Below, in pieces: positions 59,834 through 64,000 of a stretch of 64,000 nt of DNA. This DNA is from Corallium rubrum (lineage: Eukaryota > Cnidaria > Anthozoa > Scleralcyonacea > Coralliidae), in the NCBI GenBank assembly GCA_964035015.1, contig CAXIUP010000109.1:15001-79000 (forward strand), in the 5' to 3' direction. The notes below the pieces were generated by a model, which did no database searches, was not told the origin of the DNA, and saw only the letters and a program-made list of their open reading frames with translations. The translations under genes were made by a program, and so were the position numbers. Every line of letters starts with the position of its first letter. The stretch's first letter is position 1.

Positions 59834-59886
59834 TTACATATATTATTCACATATCATGTTGCTAAAGACGTATAAAAACGAAGACA

Positions 59887-59962
59887 AAGCTTTTCTCTTG
59901 GTGACCCAACGCGCAAAAAAAATCACAATTTCTGTGCTCTGGGTCTCCTCAAGAAAAACTTT
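59887..59962. other. Stem-loop H14
   Basis: AAAGCTTTTCTCTTGGTGACC pairs with GGTCTCCTCAAGAAAAACTTT; inner GCGC/GTGC and A-rich loop. Confidence 0.75.
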
Positions 59963-60060
59963 AAAACTGATGTGAAGAAGTCAAAGAAAGAAAAGAAAAG
60001 AAAGAAAGACTGTTGGATCCCAGATGTAAAAATTACAATAATGATAAAAGAAGATTATAG

Positions 60061-60121
60061 ATAAAGCTTTAGAATAAGATGATTGTCATTTACTGATAAT
60101 CGTCTTTTTGTAGAGCTTCAT
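60061..60121. other. Stem-loop H15
   Basis: ATAAAGCTTTAGAATAAGA pairs with TCTTTTTGTAGAGCTTCAT; loop GATTGTCATTTACTGATAATC. Sister of H2. Confidence 0.7.
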
Positions 60122-60197
60122 TTACATATCAGTCATCAAAAGAAACCAAAAAAAAAAAAAAAAAACGATTTTTTTTAAAAATGGATAAAAGATGTTT

Positions 60198-60249
60198 TAA
60201 ATAAAGCTTTAGAATTACTAATTCCCTCTTTTTTTCTACATCTTCATTT
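60198..60249. other. Stem-loop H16 (weak)
   Basis: AAATAAAGCTTTAGAA against TTTCTACATCTTCATTT. Several mismatches; same arm family as H2 and H15. Confidence 0.45.
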
Positions 60250-60259
60250 ACATTTCGAT

Positions 60260-60342
60260 AAAAAAATATTACTAAATAATCACGCGACTAAGATTTCACA
60301 ATCACTTCAGCCTGGCTAGCGAGAGCGATACATCCGGTGTAG
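60260..60342 (-). repeat. Inner, diverged part of the right inverted repeat
   Basis: Inverted counterpart of 28768-28850, sharing CACCGGATGTA, GAAGTGATTGTGAA and GATTATTTAGTAATATT but with several substitutions. The DNA between it and the outer TIR (60343-60481) is unlike the left side. Confidence 0.65.
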
Positions 60343-60481
60343 TGCTACTACTGCTGCTGCTGAGAAGAAACATATCGCTTAGCAAAACAGCACCAACATT
60401 TGCGATATTCATATATTATAAATGTTGCATGTGTCGGTGTTTGTATTGTTATGATAATAAACCAACACACCCACCAAACTG

Positions 60482-60807
60482 CACACAACACACGCACGCA
60501 GAACAATAAACCACAAGAAACACACACACCATACAACTCACACCTCATCGCCGCACCACCCCCACAACACCCACCCCAAAAAAACACACCACCCCACCCC
60601 AAAAACGCACACACAACCCTCCTAAAAAATAATATGCTAATGAGATGAGCCAACACCCACTCTCGAACACCCCCCGGCCAAAATTATGCTAATTTCATAC
60701 ATGCTCGACGCTCATTGGCTAATGGAAAAAATACTGCAATCTGATTGGTTAAAAACTAGTGCCAGGCCCCAACACATTAAAAAAAATAGTCATTGTTACA
60801 TGACTAC
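60482..60807 (-). repeat. Right terminal inverted repeat (326 bp)
   Basis: Reverse complement of 28151-28476, with no mismatch found by eye. The outer edge ends ...ACATGACTAC. Confidence 0.9.
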
Positions 60808-60814
60808 TGTGCAA
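60808..60814 (+). repeat. Target-site duplication, right (TGTGCAA)
   Basis: Matches 28144-28150. Confidence 0.8.
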
Positions 60815-61027
60815 GAGTGTGAGTGAGGCACATTAGATGACATTTGTCTTCTTTTTCAACGGCAGCGAGGGAGACTAATGAATGCAGAGTTTCAAACGAT
60901 GAAACATCTTAATTAACGCAAGCTGCAAGCTCAACTGCAAATGGCGGTAAACCAATTATTAAACATGCATATTAGTATTAAACAAAAGGTACGCTATGCG
61001 TACATGTATCTGCACCAAAATTAGCCT

Positions 61028-63463
61028 AAGGGCCTGTTTACAACCTGGGTTACCCTTGCACCCTGGTTACCCTACAATCATAGAATAATTAATTGGGACA
61101 TTTTCCGCGCGAGCGCGATTTCTGACGGCATCGTAAACTCTTTGAAAAAAAAATCCGTCGCCTGCTCCAAACCACCATCACAGGTCTTCCTCTACCCTCA
61201 CAAGTCTACCCTCCCCCCTTCCCCCCACCATGCAATGTTGGTCCCTGGGGGTAGGCCTTACCCGCACCTCATACCATGTTTCTGAACCAACATTGTAAGG
61301 TGGGGGAGGGGGGAGGAGGAAAATAACTTAACTGTGCAAAATGCATGTTTGCTTAGAAGTGACATTGTTGCAAGTTGTCCCAATGTAATTATTCCATGAT
61401 TGTCTGAAAATGTACGAGACGCATTTTTCGTTATTTTTATTATTTAAATTACACAACTTTCCTTAGAATATTATCGAAAATCTTTAAAAGTATCACTGCC
61501 GCACTAAATCGTTTGGTTCATTGAGTTACGAATTCATGCGGTGTTAAACGGAAACGATTCTGGAACAAAGTATTAGCAACGTAACAATAGTTAGTATCTG
61601 TATTAATACATAACGCACTTCATTATATGTTATTCTAATGAGCTTTGATCCTTGACACTTCAACATAAACAAAGACGGTACTCCATGTATTTTAGTTATT
61701 TCCTACAAATTAAACATAAAATGAACGATTGTTGTCGCAGTCTCTTTTACAGCACATAAAACTTTATCTATATTTGTCACATTGGAGACAGAATCTCCCT
61801 ATAAATCTTAGTTTTCAACGGTACTCCATCTGCGGTATAATAAAGTATTTTAATATGCCCTGTTATTGTTAGTACTTTCCTGGAGCACCGTTTATAACTC
61901 AAGAACGACACATAGGGAAGCAATAAACATTCGCGAGCATTAGTGTACGAATGGGGAGTTATCAATAGTTAACACTATAGGGAAATCCCAATTTGATGAA
62001 ATGAGAAATCCCGGTATTTTAGTGGAGTACCGTAGTGGAGTACCGTAGTAGAGAACCGTGTCTAACTAATTAAACAGGCCTTAGCCGTGACGTCGTGACA
62101 TATAATATGACCAAACAGCGATATCATGTTGAGAGCAGTACCACTGGTCGTTTCGCGGAGCATAAATTATAAATTACTCATTTGATCATTAATATTTTCC
62201 GCCTGACCTATTTCAGACATGTCTGAAAATGTACGAGACGCATTTTTCGTTATTTTTATTATTTAAATTACACAACTTTCCTTAGAATATTATCGAAAAT
62301 CTTTAAAAGTATCACTGCCGCACTAAATCGTTTGGTTCATTGAGTTACGAATTCATGCGGTGTTAAACGGAAACGATTCTGGAACAAAGTATTAGCAACG
62401 TAACAATAGTTAATATCTGTATTAATACATAACGCACTTCATTATATGTTATTCTAATGAGCTTTGATCCTTGACACTTCAACATAAAAAAGACGGTACT
62501 CCATGTATTTTAGTTATTTCCTACAAATTAAACATAAAATGAACGATTGTTGTCGCAGTCTCTTTTACAGCACATAAAACTTTATCTATATTTGTCACAT
62601 TTGAGACAGAATCTCCCTATAAATCTTAGTTTTCAACGGTACTCCATCTGCGGTATAATAAAGTATTTTAATATGCCCTGTTATTGTTAGTACTTTCCTG
62701 GAGCACCGTTTATAACTCAAGAACGACACATAGGGAAGCAATAAACATTCGCGAGCATTAGTGTACGAATGGGGAGTTATCAATAGTTAACACTATAGGG
62801 AAATCCCAATTTGATGAAATGAGAAATCCCGGTATTTTAGTGGAGTACCGTAGTGGAGTACCGTAGTAGAGAACCGTGTCTAACTAATTAAACAGGCCTT
62901 AGCCGTGACGTCGTGACATATAATATGACCAAACAGCGATATCATGTTGAGAGCATTACCACTGGTCGTTTCGCGGAGCATAAATTATAAATTACTCATT
63001 TGATCATTAATATTTTCCGCCTGACCTATTTCAGACAATCATAGAATAATTAATTGGGACATTTTCCGCGCGAGCGCGATTTCTGACGGCATCGTAAACT
63101 CTTTGAAAAAAAAATCCGTCGCCTGCTCCAAACCACCATCACAGGTCTTCCTCTACCCTCACAAGTCTACCCTCCCCCCTTCCCCCCACCATGCAATGTT
63201 GGTCCCTGGGGGTAGGCCTTACCCGCACCTCATACCATGTTTCTGAACCAACATTGTAAGGTGGGGGAGGGGGGAGGAGGAAAATAACTTAACTGTGCAA
63301 AATGCATGTTTGCTTAGAAGTGACATTGTTGCAAGTTGTCCCAATGTAATTATTCCATGATTGTAGCTCTTGTACATTGCTTGTTTCTTGGTTTGTTGTG
63401 TTTATAAGGATGCTAGGGTAACCGGGGTGCTAGGATAACCCTACCTCCTTGTAAACAAACCCT
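61028..63463. mobile_element. Nested inverted-repeat elements
   Basis: The outermost edges are inverted copies (about 61028-61072 and 63408-63463, with TTTACAA and GGTTACCCTA blocks). Inside are two copies of a 330-bp element A (61074-61402, 63037-63364; edges CAATCATAGAATAATTA and its inverse). Between these are two tandem copies of an 817-bp element B (61403-62217, 62220-63035; edges TGTCTGAAA/TTTCAGACA). B copies are almost identical. No protein; the duplicated 62-aa frame in B is a by-product. Confidence 0.7.
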
Positions 63464-63464
63464 A

Positions 63465-64000
63465 AAAGACACTCCCGAATTTGCTTTCACAATTTAATAT
63501 TATTATTCACCATTGTTCACACCCATTGAAGCAAATTTGGGAAGCGTCAATCAATTCAGCCATAGTTAATAGAAAATATACATGGTTTGGAAACCTGGCA
63601 AACTTCAAAGCGATTAACAAACAAGCTACAACTCATGTTGAAAGGTACACGAAGGTACATAAATCCTTTGTGTTTGGTTTATTAATATTTAAACAGTACA
63701 GTTGAGTGATTGAACCTAAATGTTGCTATTGGATGATCGCCTCATTATACAGAAAACACAATATGTGCAGTAACCGTGAAAGTGCAAAAATTTCCATAAA
63801 CCTGAACAAAAACATAAAAAAATGGCTTTTGTTTAACTTCCAAACCATGTATATTTTCTATTAACTATGATCAAGCTCAGTTAATGTATTAAATGAGCGA
63901 ATGAGATGAAAGGTCAATCCCTTGATATTAAAAAGATATCATGGGGCAGATCATGGCTATTTAGATACTTCATACAGTAAGCAGTCAATAGTACATGTGT
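63465..64000. mobile_element. Host flank with an inverted-repeat relic
   Basis: GAAAATATACATGGTTTGGAA (about 63572) and an inverted copy (about 63838) bound a segment similar to 5690-5765. No gene seen. Confidence 0.45.

Larger units (their letters stand above)
57500..60250. repeat. Array of about 15 pre-miRNA-like stem-loops with repeated spacers
   Basis: No supported gene apart from 57783-57986. At least 14 separate imperfect hairpins of 50-102 nt follow one another. Many are preceded by a spacer like GGAAGATTACAATAATGATG (near 58592, 58740, 58832, 58975, 59101, 59476, 60028). Arms fall into families: AAATRAAGCTTTA arms (H2, H11, H13, H15, H16) and GCAAAAAAGCTTTGA arms (58768, H7, H8). The shape and size match microRNA precursors. 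Expression and strand are unknown. Confidence 0.7.
28151..60807. mobile_element. Polinton/Maverick (adintovirus-like) integrated element, about 32.66 kb
   Basis: Defined by 326-bp TIRs, a flanking direct repeat and a complete hallmark gene set: integrase 36705, penton 37598, major capsid 39586, protease 42524, ATPase 43724 (minus), PolB 44408 (minus). Coding is dense, with overlapping ATGA-type junctions, and hallmark genes have no stops, unlike the intron-rich flanks. The length is above the usual 15-20 kb for Polintons, owing to about 40 accessory frames and a 2.7-kb hairpin array. It reads as a recent insertion of a replication-competent-looking virus/transposon. Confidence 0.93.

Overview
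The window looks like invertebrate nuclear DNA, most likely from a cnidarian such as a coral or sea anemone. It is AT-rich and intron-rich, and it carries many small inverted-repeat transposons, microsatellites and tRNA-derived repeats. The organism assignment is inference from style, not from a diagnostic gene. A complete, apparently intact Polinton/Maverick-type (adintovirus-like) element of about 32.7 kb sits inside it at 28151..60807.

Layout. From 1 to 27963 there is one host-type gene on the + strand, seen as about 23 exons whose splice phases chain together. It starts (or is already running) with short acidic mini-exons, several of them tandem duplicates. Then come a large exon with Cys/His finger-like clusters, an exon pair with a tyrosine-recombinase-like signature, more acidic linker exons, and a final PHD finger split over two exons with the stop at 27961-27963. 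Introns are full of MITE-like palindromes, a LINE fragment, SINE-like tRNA relics and simple repeats. About 180 bp after that stop the viral element begins.

The element is bounded by 326-bp terminal inverted repeats that I read as identical, and by a direct repeat TGTGCAA on both sides. It has the full Polinton/adintovirus hallmark set: retrovirus-type integrase, penton-like minor capsid protein, hexon-like major capsid protein, adenain-like cysteine protease, FtsK/A32-like packaging ATPase, and protein-primed family B DNA polymerase. The hallmark block (36.7-43.1 kb) reads as one + strand virion operon with overlapping starts and stops; ATPase and polymerase lie on the opposite strand at 43.7-47.7 kb. 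Left of the block (28.9-35.7 kb) and right of it (47.8-58 kb) are accessory genes, mostly without recognisable relatives. Exceptions are a SET-domain protein and a Fic-domain protein. Several accessory genes form paralogous families inside the element: a YW-motif family, a 270-406 aa 'GLLYW' family and a Cys-rich mini zinc-binding pair. A set of small Lys/Arg-rich proteins shares a Q-x-G-G motif and may be virion core proteins processed by the protease.

The most unusual part is the right arm, 57.5-60.25 kb. It has no convincing genes but holds about fifteen imperfect stem-loops of 50-100 nt, separated by a recurring spacer related to AGATTACAATAATGATG. They have the size and shape of microRNA precursors or other structured small-RNA sources. 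Beyond the element (60815-64000) is host DNA with nested small inverted-repeat elements and no gene that I can support.
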